Of a stretch of 37,304 nucleotides of DNA, positions 17,396-25,349 are shown one piece after another. The stretch's first letter is position 1. Each line of letters begins with the position of its first letter. The stretch spans positions 1 to 37,304 of the forward strand of contig JAFVRN010000028.1 in the NCBI GenBank assembly GCA_017504265.1. Direction: 5' to 3'. The DNA is from Alistipes sp. (GTDB lineage: Bacteria > Bacteroidota > Bacteroidia > Bacteroidales > Rikenellaceae). The translations under genes and the position numbers were made by a program. The notes beneath the pieces were generated by a model, which saw only the letters and a list, made by a program, of their open reading frames with translations, was not told the origin of the DNA and made no database searches.

Positions 17396-20155
17396 TTAAA
17401 AGAGGTTTAACTGCTCGGCCGAAAAGCCTATATCATCCGTCTCGCCACGTTTGCTATAATCTACATTGGGATCGGCCTTAACTCCTTCACCGATAATCTC
17501 CTCAACATCTATCAAGCTATCCTCCGTATCGACCATATCATCCGCGACATCCTCTGCAATGTCCTCTGCAATATCCTCTGCAATATCCTCATCAACAGGA
17601 TCTTCGGGCTCGATAAAACGCAACGACGCAACATCATAGGTGGTAATACGTTTACCCTTGGCTCTATGGCTCTTGATGGCGATAAACTCATCCACATCGA
17701 TTAGCTCCGTGGCACGCTGCGAATGTTGCCCGCCAAAGACCACCTCCAACGATGCATTTCGGCAATAGGTTATAGCCTCGACTCGCATCGGAGCGCCCTC
17801 TTCCAGGAAGAACTGAGTCTTATCACCTGCCTCCAACGAGAAGCGTTTCAGATAGTAGTATTTTTGCTCGCCATCGTAGTAACATAGAGCATATACCCTA
17901 TCTGCCACATATCTCTCGACACGTACCGTATCGTCGGGGAAGTGCTGCTGAATATCGAAGCCCGTGATGTAGTATTGATTCTTGGCTGTCCACACCACAA
18001 TCTTATCATCACCCTTGAACTCGCCAAGGAGCATACCTCGACCATCGGTATTGAGGCGACGCACATCCTCATCATACCATATATCCTGGCCTCCGAGTGT
18101 CGATGCACCCTTCTCTTTGAGTACAATCTTATTAATGCTGTATCGCGTAACAAGGTTTCCCACACTCTGACGACCCTTGATTGCGAGTGTCGATAGATCC
18201 AAATCTATGATACACTTCTTCAAGCGGGCACGTGGGCGCAGATATATTTTGAGTACCTCGGCCTCGCCATTCGGATTTGCCGAGAGGTACAACAACTCGC
18301 TCTTGGGCGTACCCTTAGTCAGATCGTACTCCTTATCTCGGGTGACACTCTTAATGGCACATCGCTTCATCATAATAGCACCACCACGGCCATCACGATA
18401 CAACATATTGTATATCGTACGTTCATCGTTGCGCTTATATACTCCGATGTAGTATATACCCTTGTCAAAGAATGCCTTATCCGAGATTTTGGTGATCTTA
18501 TATCTACCATCCTTCAAGATGACAATCACATCATCGAGATTCGAGCAGTCGCATACAAACTCCGAATCCTTCATACTCTTACCATAGCCGAAGAAGCCCT
18601 CTGCTCTATCCACATAGAGCTTAGCATTAGACGATGCCACCTTCCACGCCTCGATAGTATCGAACTCGCGTATCTCGGTACGACGACCACGACCCTCGCC
18701 ATACTTAGCCTTGATACGCTCGAAGTAGGCGATAGTATACTCTACAAGATGCTCCAAGTCGTGTTTCGTCTGCTTGATATCTGCCTCTATCTGCTTTATC
18801 TCGTTATCGGCCTTATCTGAGTCATAACGCGATATACGGATGAATTTAAGCTCGGTAAGATGCTGTACGTCGTCGAGTGTAACCTCCCTGCGCAGTCGCT
18901 TCTTGAACGGCTCCAACCCCTTGTCCACAGCCTCGTATGCCGCCTCGCGAGTACGACACCCTTCGATGAGCTGGTATAGCTTGTTTTCGATAAATATACG
19001 CTCCAACGATGCTGCATGCCACGCCTCGTTAAGTTCATCAAGACGAATATTCAACTCCTTGCCAAGCAAGGACTTGGTATGGTCGGTAGAGTATCGCAAA
19101 ATATCGCTGACACCCATAAATACCGGCTTGTCATCGACAATAACACAGGCATTGGGCGAGATGGATACCTCGCAGTCCGTAAAGGCATACAATGCATCGA
19201 TAGTCTTATCCGACGACTCGTCGGCAGCAACCTGAATAATAATCTCGACCTTCTCGGCGGTATTATCATCAACCTTCTTTATCTTTATCTTACCCTTATC
19301 GTTAGCCTTGATTATAGACTCCTTTATCGACTCTGATGTTGTGGTATATGGAATCTCCGTAATGGCCAACGTACGCTTGTCTATCTTAGATATTCTGGCA
19401 CGCACCCGCACCGAGCCTCCGCGCAGACCATCGTTATAGTTGCTGGCATCCATAACACCTCCTGTTTGGAAATCGGGCAGCAGCATAAACTCCTCGCCAC
19501 GAAGATAGGCTATCGAGGCATTTATAAGCTCGAGGAAGTTGTGAGGCAATATCTTCGAGGCAAGACCTACGGCGATACCGTCGGCACCCTGCGCCAAGAG
19601 CAACGGGAACTTTACGGGCAACGTCACAGGCTCCTCCTTACGGCCATCGTAGGCCAACATCCACTCCGTTGTCTTTTTGTTGTAAACAACATCCAGCGCG
19701 AACTTCGACAGACGAGCCTCGATATATCGTGCAGCAGCAGCCTCATCTCCGGTAAGGATATTACCCCAGTTACCCTGCATATCTATGAGCAGACCCTTCT
19801 GTCCGAGCTGCACCAACGCATCCTTGATTGAGGCATCGCCGTGTGGATGGTACTGCATAGCCTGACCCACGACATTGGCTACCTTATTGTAGCGGCCATC
19901 CTCCACACACTTCATGGCGTGAAGTATACGTCGCTGCACAGGCTTCAAGCCATCTGCCAAATGGGGCACGGCACGCTCCAAAATCACATACGAGGCATAG
20001 TCCAAAAACCAATTCTTGTACATACCCGTAAGGCGACGCACATCTTCCTCGGCAGAGGTAAGAGCATCATACTTACCCTTAGGCGCATCATCGGCCATAT
20101 CCTGGTTATCGACAACCTCCTGCTCAACCTCCATTATATCTTTGTTATCCTCCAT
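17396..20155 (-). CDS. parC: DNA topoisomerase IV subunit A
   Basis: A 919-residue breakage-reunion subunit. The conserved start is YASYVILERAVPHLADGLKPVQRRI (about 54-77, split here by helices). HPHGDASI (103-110) is the quinolone-region segment, and AARYIEARLS contains the catalytic Tyr144. A beta-pinwheel C-terminal domain occupies about 530-830, followed by a very acidic tail with tandem EDIA units. The tail makes it longer than enterobacterial ParC, as is usual in Bacteroidota. It works with ParE to decatenate daughter chromosomes. Its ATG overlaps the parE stop by one base. GyrA is the alternative, but the pairing with a 624-residue ParE-type B subunit favours topoisomerase IV. Confidence 0.93.
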   Translation of the reverse strand: MEDNKDIMEVEQEVVDNQDMADDAPKGKYDALTSAEEDVRRLTGMYKNWFLDYASYVILERAVPHLADGLKPVQRRILHAMKCVEDGRYNKVANVVGQAMQYHPHGDASIKDALVQLGQKGLLIDMQGNWGNILTGDEAAAARYIEARLSKFALDVVYNKKTTEWMLAYDGRKEEPVTLPVKFPLLLAQGADGIAVGLASKILPHNFLELINASIAYLRGEEFMLLPDFQTGGVMDASNYNDGLRGGSVRVRARISKIDKRTLAITEIPYTTTSESIKESIIKANDKGKIKIKKVDDNTAEKVEIIIQVAADESSDKTIDALYAFTDCEVSISPNACVIVDDKPVFMGVSDILRYSTDHTKSLLGKELNIRLDELNEAWHAASLERIFIENKLYQLIEGCRTREAAYEAVDKGLEPFKKRLRREVTLDDVQHLTELKFIRISRYDSDKADNEIKQIEADIKQTKHDLEHLVEYTIAYFERIKAKYGEGRGRRTEIREFDTIEAWKVASSNAKLYVDRAEGFFGYGKSMKDSEFVCDCSNLDDVIVILKDGRYKITKISDKAFFDKGIYYIGVYKRNDERTIYNMLYRDGRGGAIMMKRCAIKSVTRDKEYDLTKGTPKSELLYLSANPNGEAEVLKIYLRPRARLKKCIIDLDLSTLAIKGRQSVGNLVTRYSINKIVLKEKGASTLGGQDIWYDEDVRRLNTDGRGMLLGEFKGDDKIVVWTAKNQYYITGFDIQQHFPDDTVRVERYVADRVYALCYYDGEQKYYYLKRFSLEAGDKTQFFLEEGAPMRVEAITYCRNASLEVVFGGQHSQRATELIDVDEFIAIKSHRAKGKRITTYDVASLRFIEPEDPVDEDIAEDIAEDIAEDVADDMVDTEDSLIDVEEIIGEGVKADPNVDYSKRGETDDIGFSAEQLNLF
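17541..17588. repeat. 12-bp tandem repeat in the parC tail
   Basis: Four 12-bp units (TCTGCAATATCC and close variants) encode the EDIA/EDVA repeats in the acidic C-terminal tail of ParC. The number is a multiple of three, so copy-number change would keep the frame. Confidence 0.8.
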
Positions 20156-22029
20156 TAGTTAAGTTGTTTCAGGTTTTCGACTATATCCTCCTCAACACGC
20201 AGATTACCCACGATAAAATCCTTTCTGTCGGGGGTATTCTTACCCATATAGAACTCCAACATATCCTTTATCGGATCATCCTTCGTAAGGCGTACCCTAT
20301 CGAGGCGCATACCCTCGCCTATAAACTCCTTGAACTCGGCGGCAGATATCTCACCAAGACCCTTGAATCGCGTTATCTCTGCCTGCGCACCACAGCTCTT
20401 TATGGCTGCCTGACGCTCCTCATCGCTGTAGCAGTAGTGCGTCTCCTTCTTGTTGCGCACACGGAACAGAGGTGTTTGCAGGATGTATAGGTGTCCGAGG
20501 CGAATCACATCGGGGAAGAACTGCAAGAAGAACGACGTGAGCAACAGACGGATGTGCATACCATCGACATCGGCATCCGTTGCTATGATAACCTTGTTAT
20601 AGCGCAAGTTATCCATATCTTCCTCGATATTGAGTGCCGCCTGCAAAAGGTTAAACTCCTCGTTCTCGTATACCACCTTCTTGGTCAGACCATAGCAGTT
20701 CAGCGGCTTACCACGCAGCGAGAACACCGCCTGCGTACGCGGGTCACGACTCGAGGTTATAGAGCCCGATGCCGAATTACCCTCGGTGATAAATATCATC
20801 GTCTGCTCGGCAAGCTCGTTCTTATCCGTATAGTGTATCTTACAGTCACGCAACTTCTTATTGTTGAGCGACACCTTCTTGGCAGCCTCCCTTGCCTTCT
20901 TCTGCACACCCGATATTGCCTTACGCTCCTTCTCGTTCTCTACAATCTTGCGTTGTAGGGTCTGTGCCGTCTCAGGATGTTTATGCAGGTAGTTATCGAG
21001 GTTTGTCGAGAGGAAGTCGCCGACAAACTGACGCATCGTAACACCCTCCTCCTTATCCTTCGAGCCGAGCTTCGTCTTTGTCTGCGACTCAAAGATAGGG
21101 TCGTTCACCCTCACCGAGATAGCCGCAATTATCGAGGTACGTATATCTGCCGGCTCGTAGTCCTTGTGATAGAACTCTTTGATGGTCTTAGCCACAGCCT
21201 CGCGTAATGCCGCCTGATGAGTACCTCCCTGCGGAGTATACTGGCCATTTACAAACGAGTAGTATGCCTCACCATAGCCATTGCCGTGGGTTATAACCAC
21301 CTCGATATCATCACCCGAGATATGTATGGGCTGATATAGCGGCTCCGACGACAGGTTGTCATTCACAAGGTCCAAAAGTCCATTTTTTGAGGTATATGGC
21401 TTGCCGTTAAGCACAATGGTAAGTCCAAGATTCAGATAGGTATAGTTCTTAACCATCTGCTCGACAAACTCCATGTTGTAGCTATACTCACCGAATACCT
21501 CGGTGTCTACGACAAACTCTACGTATGTTCCATTCTGCTCGGTCAGGCCACTCTCCTCTCTATCGGTTAGCTCCAAGCCCTGGGAGAAGGTTACTGTACG
21601 CGCCATACCCTGACGCACAGAGCGTGCAAGGAAGTGGCTCGACAGCATATTTACGGCCTTTACACCTACGCCGTTTAGACCCACAGTCTTTTTGAATGCT
21701 TCACCGCCATACTTACCTCCTGTGTTCATCTTGCTCACCGCATCCGACAATGCTTCAAGAGGTATTCCTCGGCCATAGTCGCGCACCGACACCCTATCAC
21801 CCTCGATAGTTATCTCTATACGCTTACCGGCACCCATGATAAACTCGTCGATAGAGTTATCGACAACCTCTTTGAGCAGCACATATATACCGTCGTCGGC
21901 CTGCGTGCCATCACCCAGCTTACCGATATACATTCCCGGACGCAAACGTATATGATCTCGTGGCGAGAGCGTTATGATAGCATCCTTGTCGTAATCGGCA
22001 ACACTATTATTTAAGATGAGTTCTGCCAT
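20155..22029 (-). CDS. parE: DNA topoisomerase IV subunit B
   Basis: A 624-residue ATPase subunit. The GHKL ATPase motifs are [19 protein letters not shown] and [11 protein letters not shown]. The transducer domain follows (to about 385). The TOPRIM domain has [10 protein letters not shown] and [12 protein letters not shown] with the Mg-binding acidic triad. The length and the absence of the GyrB insertion fit ParE. It is co-transcribed with parC (stop/start overlap) and lies 29 nt after plsC. Confidence 0.95.
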   Translation of the reverse strand: MAELILNNSVADYDKDAIITLSPRDHIRLRPGMYIGKLGDGTQADDGIYVLLKEVVDNSIDEFIMGAGKRIEITIEGDRVSVRDYGRGIPLEALSDAVSKMNTGGKYGGEAFKKTVGLNGVGVKAVNMLSSHFLARSVRQGMARTVTFSQGLELTDREESGLTEQNGTYVEFVVDTEVFGEYSYNMEFVEQMVKNYTYLNLGLTIVLNGKPYTSKNGLLDLVNDNLSSEPLYQPIHISGDDIEVVITHGNGYGEAYYSFVNGQYTPQGGTHQAALREAVAKTIKEFYHKDYEPADIRTSIIAAISVRVNDPIFESQTKTKLGSKDKEEGVTMRQFVGDFLSTNLDNYLHKHPETAQTLQRKIVENEKERKAISGVQKKAREAAKKVSLNNKKLRDCKIHYTDKNELAEQTMIFITEGNSASGSITSSRDPRTQAVFSLRGKPLNCYGLTKKVVYENEEFNLLQAALNIEEDMDNLRYNKVIIATDADVDGMHIRLLLTSFFLQFFPDVIRLGHLYILQTPLFRVRNKKETHYCYSDEERQAAIKSCGAQAEITRFKGLGEISAAEFKEFIGEGMRLDRVRLTKDDPIKDMLEFYMGKNTPDRKDFIVGNLRVEEDIVENLKQLN

Positions 22030-22058
22030 ATATCTTTCTCTACTTCGTTTTCTCGCTA

Positions 22059-22793
22059 CTACTTATTCTTTTCGGCACGTACCTCGGCCAATGCAGCCAC
22101 CATTCTCTCGTGTACCTCGGCCATAACATCCTTCACATCACGCTCTGCAACCTCCTCCTTACTTACCGGCTTTAACACCTTTATCGTAATACGATTGCCC
22201 CAATTCATAAGCCAACCATGACGTACCATCGTCGTTGTACCATCCAATACTATCGGCAAGATAGGCACGCCGGCATCCTTAGCCAGAAGGAATGCTCCCG
22301 CCTTGAAGTTATGTATCTCGCCATCCTTAGAGCGCGTACCTTCAGGAAAGATACTCACCGAAGCACCACGCTTGAGCCACTCCTTACCCTGATTATGCAC
22401 CATCTGCATCGCCTCACGTGTACTCGCTCTGTTTATTACGATATCGCCATGAGCATAGAGCAGAGGCCCTACGATAGGTATGCGATATACCTCCTTCTTT
22501 GACACCCACTTAAATACAAGCGGCAATTTATAAAGGCAGATGATATCGACCATCGAGTTGTGGTTGAGCGTTATTACATATGGCTGCTTAGGATCGATAT
22601 ACTCTGCGCCTATTATGTCACGTCGCATCTTCGGAGGAAGTCCGAAAATGGTGTCTGTTATCCACTTCGACAACGTGTGTACAACAACACGCTTACGGTC
22701 AAACGGATAGCACACCACCAATGCTATAAATGATGCAATAAATAGGATTGTTGCAATCACTAAAACAACGACATAATAGAGAATAGTTAACAT
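22059..22793 (-). CDS. plsC: 1-acyl-sn-glycerol-3-phosphate acyltransferase
   Basis: A 244-residue membrane enzyme that makes phosphatidic acid from lysophosphatidic acid. An N-terminal membrane helix (about 5-28) is followed by the H-x4-D motif NHNSMVD (His78, Asp83), then the substrate motif [10 protein letters not shown] (about 142-151) and [11 protein letters not shown]. It is the first gene of the plsC-parE-parC-aroK-murI group and has a strong promoter 39 nt upstream. Confidence 0.93.
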   Translation of the reverse strand: MLTILYYVVVLVIATILFIASFIALVVCYPFDRKRVVVHTLSKWITDTIFGLPPKMRRDIIGAEYIDPKQPYVITLNHNSMVDIICLYKLPLVFKWVSKKEVYRIPIVGPLLYAHGDIVINRASTREAMQMVHNQGKEWLKRGASVSIFPEGTRSKDGEIHNFKAGAFLLAKDAGVPILPIVLDGTTTMVRHGWLMNWGNRITIKVLKPVSKEEVAERDVKDVMAEVHERMVAALAEVRAEKNK

Positions 22794-22831
22794 AATAAAC
22801 GGCGTTTAATTCGTATATTTTTATCAAGTTG

Positions 22832-22862
22832 CAAAGATACAACATTTTTCAAAAACGCACAA
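22832..22862 (-). promoter_or_regulatory. Promoter of the plsC-parE-parC-aroK-murI operon
   Basis: On the - strand, TTG (22860-22862), 20 nt and TATCTTTG (22832-22839) match the Bacteroidota promoter pattern exactly. The predicted start is near 22826, about 33 nt before the plsC ATG. Confidence 0.7.
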
Positions 22863-22900
22863 TCCTCAAGGAAAATAAAATCCATCTAAAAGTATCGTTG

Positions 22901-23037
22901 CAAGGCTGTGCCTTGCCCTCTGCTTTGCAGAGGAAAGGGTAGTTCACGCCTACGGCGTTAAAGGGTAGTTAAAGAGTAGCTGAAGGGAGCGTGGCTTTTT
23001 GTTTTGCAGGGCGAAGCCCTGCCACTGCAAAGCAGTG
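22901..23037. repeat. Cluster of five short palindromes with 3-nt centres
   Basis: Five perfect arms-plus-triloop palindromes: CAAGGC-TGT-GCCTTG (22901-22915), CCTCTGC-TTT-GCAGAGG (22917-22933), ACGCC-TAC-GGCGT (22946-22958), GCAGGGC-GAA-GCCCTGC (23006-23022) and CACTGC-AAA-GCAGTG (23023-23037). The last two are adjacent with no gap. They sit between the plsC promoter and the 9-bp repeats. The intervening sequence (22934-23005) has repeated AAAGGGTAGTT strings. Confidence 0.75.
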
Positions 23038-23038
23038 T

Positions 23039-23188
23039 GGGTCAGATGGGTTAAATGGGTCCAATGGGTCAGATGGGGATTTTCCCACCGAACCCACAGA
23101 ACCCATAGAACCCACAGAACCCACAGAACTCATAGAACCCACAGAACCCATAGAACCCATAGAACCCACCGAACCCACCGAACCCACA
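23039..23188. repeat. Inverted 9-bp repeat arrays flanking a short loop
   Basis: Four 9-mers of type GGGTCAGAT/GGGTTAAAT (23039-23074) are followed by GGGGATTTTCCC and then eleven 9-mers of type CCCACAGAA/CCCATAGAA (23084-23182) plus a partial unit. The left units are roughly the reverse complement of the right units, so the block can fold as a hairpin with GGG/CCC pairing every 9 nt. The right array matches the array at 8-196. Confidence 0.8.
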
Positions 23189-23217
23189 ACACTCGGGATA
23201 ATTAGCGGTAAGACCCC

Positions 23218-23343
23218 AATTTTTGTCAGAGTGGCGCAGATGTTGCGCCGATAAAGAAGTTGGCTCGGATGGGACATACTAAGCGTATTTCCCATTCGAG
23301 CCAACAATTGAGGTGCGACAGATGCGCCGCTATCACGAAAATC
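23218..23343 (+). repeat. Long imperfect inverted-repeat element, copy B
   Basis: Nearly identical to copy A (226-351), including the linker before it (acactcgggataattagcgg). It has the same terminal arms, the same central hairpin (TTGGCTCGGATGGGACATAC paired with CGTATTTCCCATTCGAGCC) and a changed apex tetranucleotide (TAAG for TTGG). It ends 20 nt before copy C. Confidence 0.8.
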
Positions 23344-23363
23344 CCAATCAGCGGTTAAACCCC

Positions 23364-23489
23364 AATTTTTGTCAGAAGGGGTTAGCTGTGGCCTCGATTA
23401 AGAGATTGCCCCGGATGGATAGTACTTGACGTACATTCCATTCGGGGCAATGATTGAGAGGTCGCAGATGACCCCTTATCACAAAAATT
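23364..23489 (+). repeat. Long imperfect inverted-repeat element, copy C (divergent)
   Basis: Same architecture as A and B but with different arm sequence that still pairs. AGAAGGGGTTAGC faces GATGACCCCTT, and TTGCCCCGGATGG faces CCATTCGGGGCAA (A and B have TTGGCTCG/CGAGCCAA). The apex stem is GTAC/GTAC in place of ATAC/GTAT. Termini AATTTTTGTCAGA and TTATCACAAAAATT are conserved. Confidence 0.8.
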
Positions 23490-23490
23490 A

Positions 23491-23508
23491 GCCGCTATCA
23501 CAAAAATT
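23491..23508 (+). repeat. Solo right end of the inverted-repeat element
   Basis: GCCGCTATCACAAAAATT, identical to the last 18 bases of copy A, stands alone directly after copy C. It overlaps the dnaA stop codon (23507-23509). It suggests that copy C was inserted into, or recombined with, an earlier copy at the dnaA 3' end. Confidence 0.7.
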
Positions 23509-24910
23509 AATTGCGTCCTGTAACAATCCGCCCAATCTCCTCAATCTGGAGTTTGAACTGCTTGTCGGTATCCATCATATCTGAGACAGCCTTACAGCTG
23601 TGAAGTACCGTTGCATGGTTACGGCCACCTATCGAAGAGCCGATGACGGTAAGAGGTGCCTTGGTATGCTGCTTTGCAAGATACATAGCCACCTGTCGTG
23701 CTTGCGCCACATCGCGTGTGCGCTTAGCCGAGTTGAAGGTATCGAGCTCGATGTTGTAGTAGTCACATACGACCTTTACGATGTGGTCGATGGTAATCTC
23801 CTTCTGCGTGAGCTTCACATATACCTTCAATATATCCTTAGCCAACGAGATGGTTATCTTGCGACCCAGGAACGAAGCATTTGCTATGAGCGATGAGAGC
23901 GCGCCCTCAATCTCACGCACGTTGGCCGAGATGTTGTCGGCCAAATAGCTTACAACCTCCTCCGGAATGTTAGCCCCGAGACGCTGTGCCTTGGCACGTA
24001 TAATCTTAACCTTGGTCTCGTAGTCGGGGATACTGAGGTATGCCGACAATCCCCACTTAAAACGGGTAAGCAATCGTTGCTCGATATCTTTTAGCTCCAC
24101 GGGTGGCTTATCCGAGGTAAGGATAAGTTGCTTTCCTGCGAGCTGCAAGTGGTTGAAGATATTGAAGAAGGCATTCTGTGTACCTGTCTTGCCCGTAAGC
24201 TCCTGAATATCGTCTATGATGAGGACATCGACCATCTGATAGAAGTGGATGAAGTCGGTAATCTCTCCGTTCTTATAGGCCGTCTGGAACTGTGCCTGGA
24301 ACTTATTCATAGAGACGTACAACACCTGTAACTCGGGATGACGCTGACGCACCTCGTGTCCTATGGCCTGTACTATATGTGTCTTACCCAATCCCGAATC
24401 GCCATAGATATACAGCGGATTGAAGGCATTGCCTCCGGGTGACACAGCCACCGCCATACCTGCCGAGCGAGCCAAGCGATTGCACTCGCCCTCGATGTGA
24501 TTTTCGAAGGTATAGTTGGCATTGAGCTGCGGATCGAAAGTTATGCGTCGAAGACCCGGAATTACAAAAGGATTTTTTATATTTGCAGTGTCGGTAGGTG
24601 CTGCAAACTTAGGTAGGGCCGAGGCATCGGCACTTACGGCCTGCTGCATCGTACGACGAGGCACGGCATAGCAGAGCTTGATACCTGCGCCATACAACTC
24701 CGCGATGATCGGATCGAGATAGCGTAGATAGCGTTTCTCGATGCTTGACACGAAGCTCTCGTTAGGCACCCTGAGACGTAGCGTCGAGCCATCGAAACCT
24801 ATAGGCCAAATAGGCTTGATCCACTTGGCAAACTCCTCCTCGGTAAGAGAGGGGCGAAGCTTGTCAAGGCAATCCTGCCACAAATCGCTATATGTATCGG
24901 CCTGCATCAT
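23507..24910 (-). CDS. dnaA: Chromosomal replication initiator protein DnaA
   Basis: A 467-residue AAA+ initiator. Domain I is YSDLWQDCLDKLRPSLTEEEFAKWI (about 6-30). The AAA+ core has Walker A GDSGLGKT (170-177), Walker B VLIIDDIQEL, and an arginine finger region QRLLTRFKWG. The DnaA-box-binding helix-turn-helix is at the end (ARQVAMYLAKQHT and GGRNHATVLHSCK). A longer frame with a GTG at 25045 adds 45 residues of unlike composition, so the ATG at 24910 (or the adjacent 24907) is chosen. The stop lies inside the repeat end at 23491-23508. Confidence 0.95.
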   Translation of the reverse strand: MMQADTYSDLWQDCLDKLRPSLTEEEFAKWIKPIWPIGFDGSTLRLRVPNESFVSSIEKRYLRYLDPIIAELYGAGIKLCYAVPRRTMQQAVSADASALPKFAAPTDTANIKNPFVIPGLRRITFDPQLNANYTFENHIEGECNRLARSAGMAVAVSPGGNAFNPLYIYGDSGLGKTHIVQAIGHEVRQRHPELQVLYVSMNKFQAQFQTAYKNGEITDFIHFYQMVDVLIIDDIQELTGKTGTQNAFFNIFNHLQLAGKQLILTSDKPPVELKDIEQRLLTRFKWGLSAYLSIPDYETKVKIIRAKAQRLGANIPEEVVSYLADNISANVREIEGALSSLIANASFLGRKITISLAKDILKVYVKLTQKEITIDHIVKVVCDYYNIELDTFNSAKRTRDVAQARQVAMYLAKQHTKAPLTVIGSSIGGRNHATVLHSCKAVSDMMDTDKQFKLQIEEIGRIVTGRN

Positions 24911-25155
24911 CGCTACCAGTTCTTTACAAATTATATTATCACTATTTATCAAGCAGTTATCCTCGCAACTCACACCCCAAATAAAAGCCTGCCTACATTG
25001 TCGTATGACACATGCCACTTTTGGAGAGGGGCGATAAACGGTCACTAAAACAGTCTTTTATTTCTGTTTCAGCACGTTATGAAAACCGCCTGATTTTTTG
25101 CTTTAACAACCCTTGAAAATGCCTTGGCAAAAGGGATGTTTTGACATTGCAAAGA

Positions 25156-25164
25156 TGTGGATAA
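25156..25164 (-). promoter_or_regulatory. Perfect DnaA box upstream of dnaA
   Basis: TGTGGATAA, the exact complement of the consensus TTATCCACA, lies in the AT-rich spacer (24911-25349) between dnaA and the divergent phosphohexomutase gene. Weaker 7-of-9 matches occur nearby (for example TTGTCCATA near 25239). This suits dnaA autoregulation or an origin. No clear TAnnTTTG promoter for dnaA is seen here. The rest of the spacer holds T-rich runs and nothing else I can name. Confidence 0.6.
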
Positions 25165-25285
25165 TTTTATTAAAATATTCTCGAAATTCAGTTGCAAAAT
25201 TCGATTTTTTTGATATGGATTAACCGGCTCGATTTTTGTCCATATATTTAATTGTCTGATACTGCATAAAATGAGATTTTTTTAT

Positions 25286-25293
25286 TATATTTG
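25286..25293 (+). promoter_or_regulatory. -7 element of the phosphohexomutase gene
   Basis: TATATTTG matches TAnnTTTG. A good -33 TTG is missing at the right distance (CTG at 25262-25264, 21 nt away). The leader to the ATG at 25350 would be about 50 nt. Confidence 0.5.
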
Positions 25294-25349
25294 CATATTA
25301 GAAATTTTACCAACCGACATTACAAATCATAAATATAACTAATAGTACT

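Noticed and set aside
22991-23254. + strand frame rich in TEPIEPTEP repeats
   Set aside because: Same cause: the 9-bp repeats read on the other strand.
22969-23307. 112-codon - strand frame rich in GSVGSM repeats
   Set aside because: It is the translation of the 9-bp array and part of copy B. A nine-base period keeps any frame open, and there is no RBS, promoter or conserved part.
24911-25045. 45-codon N-terminal extension of dnaA from a GTG
   Set aside because: The composition is unlike DnaA domain I, while the ATG at 24910 directly precedes the conserved YSDLWQDCL start.
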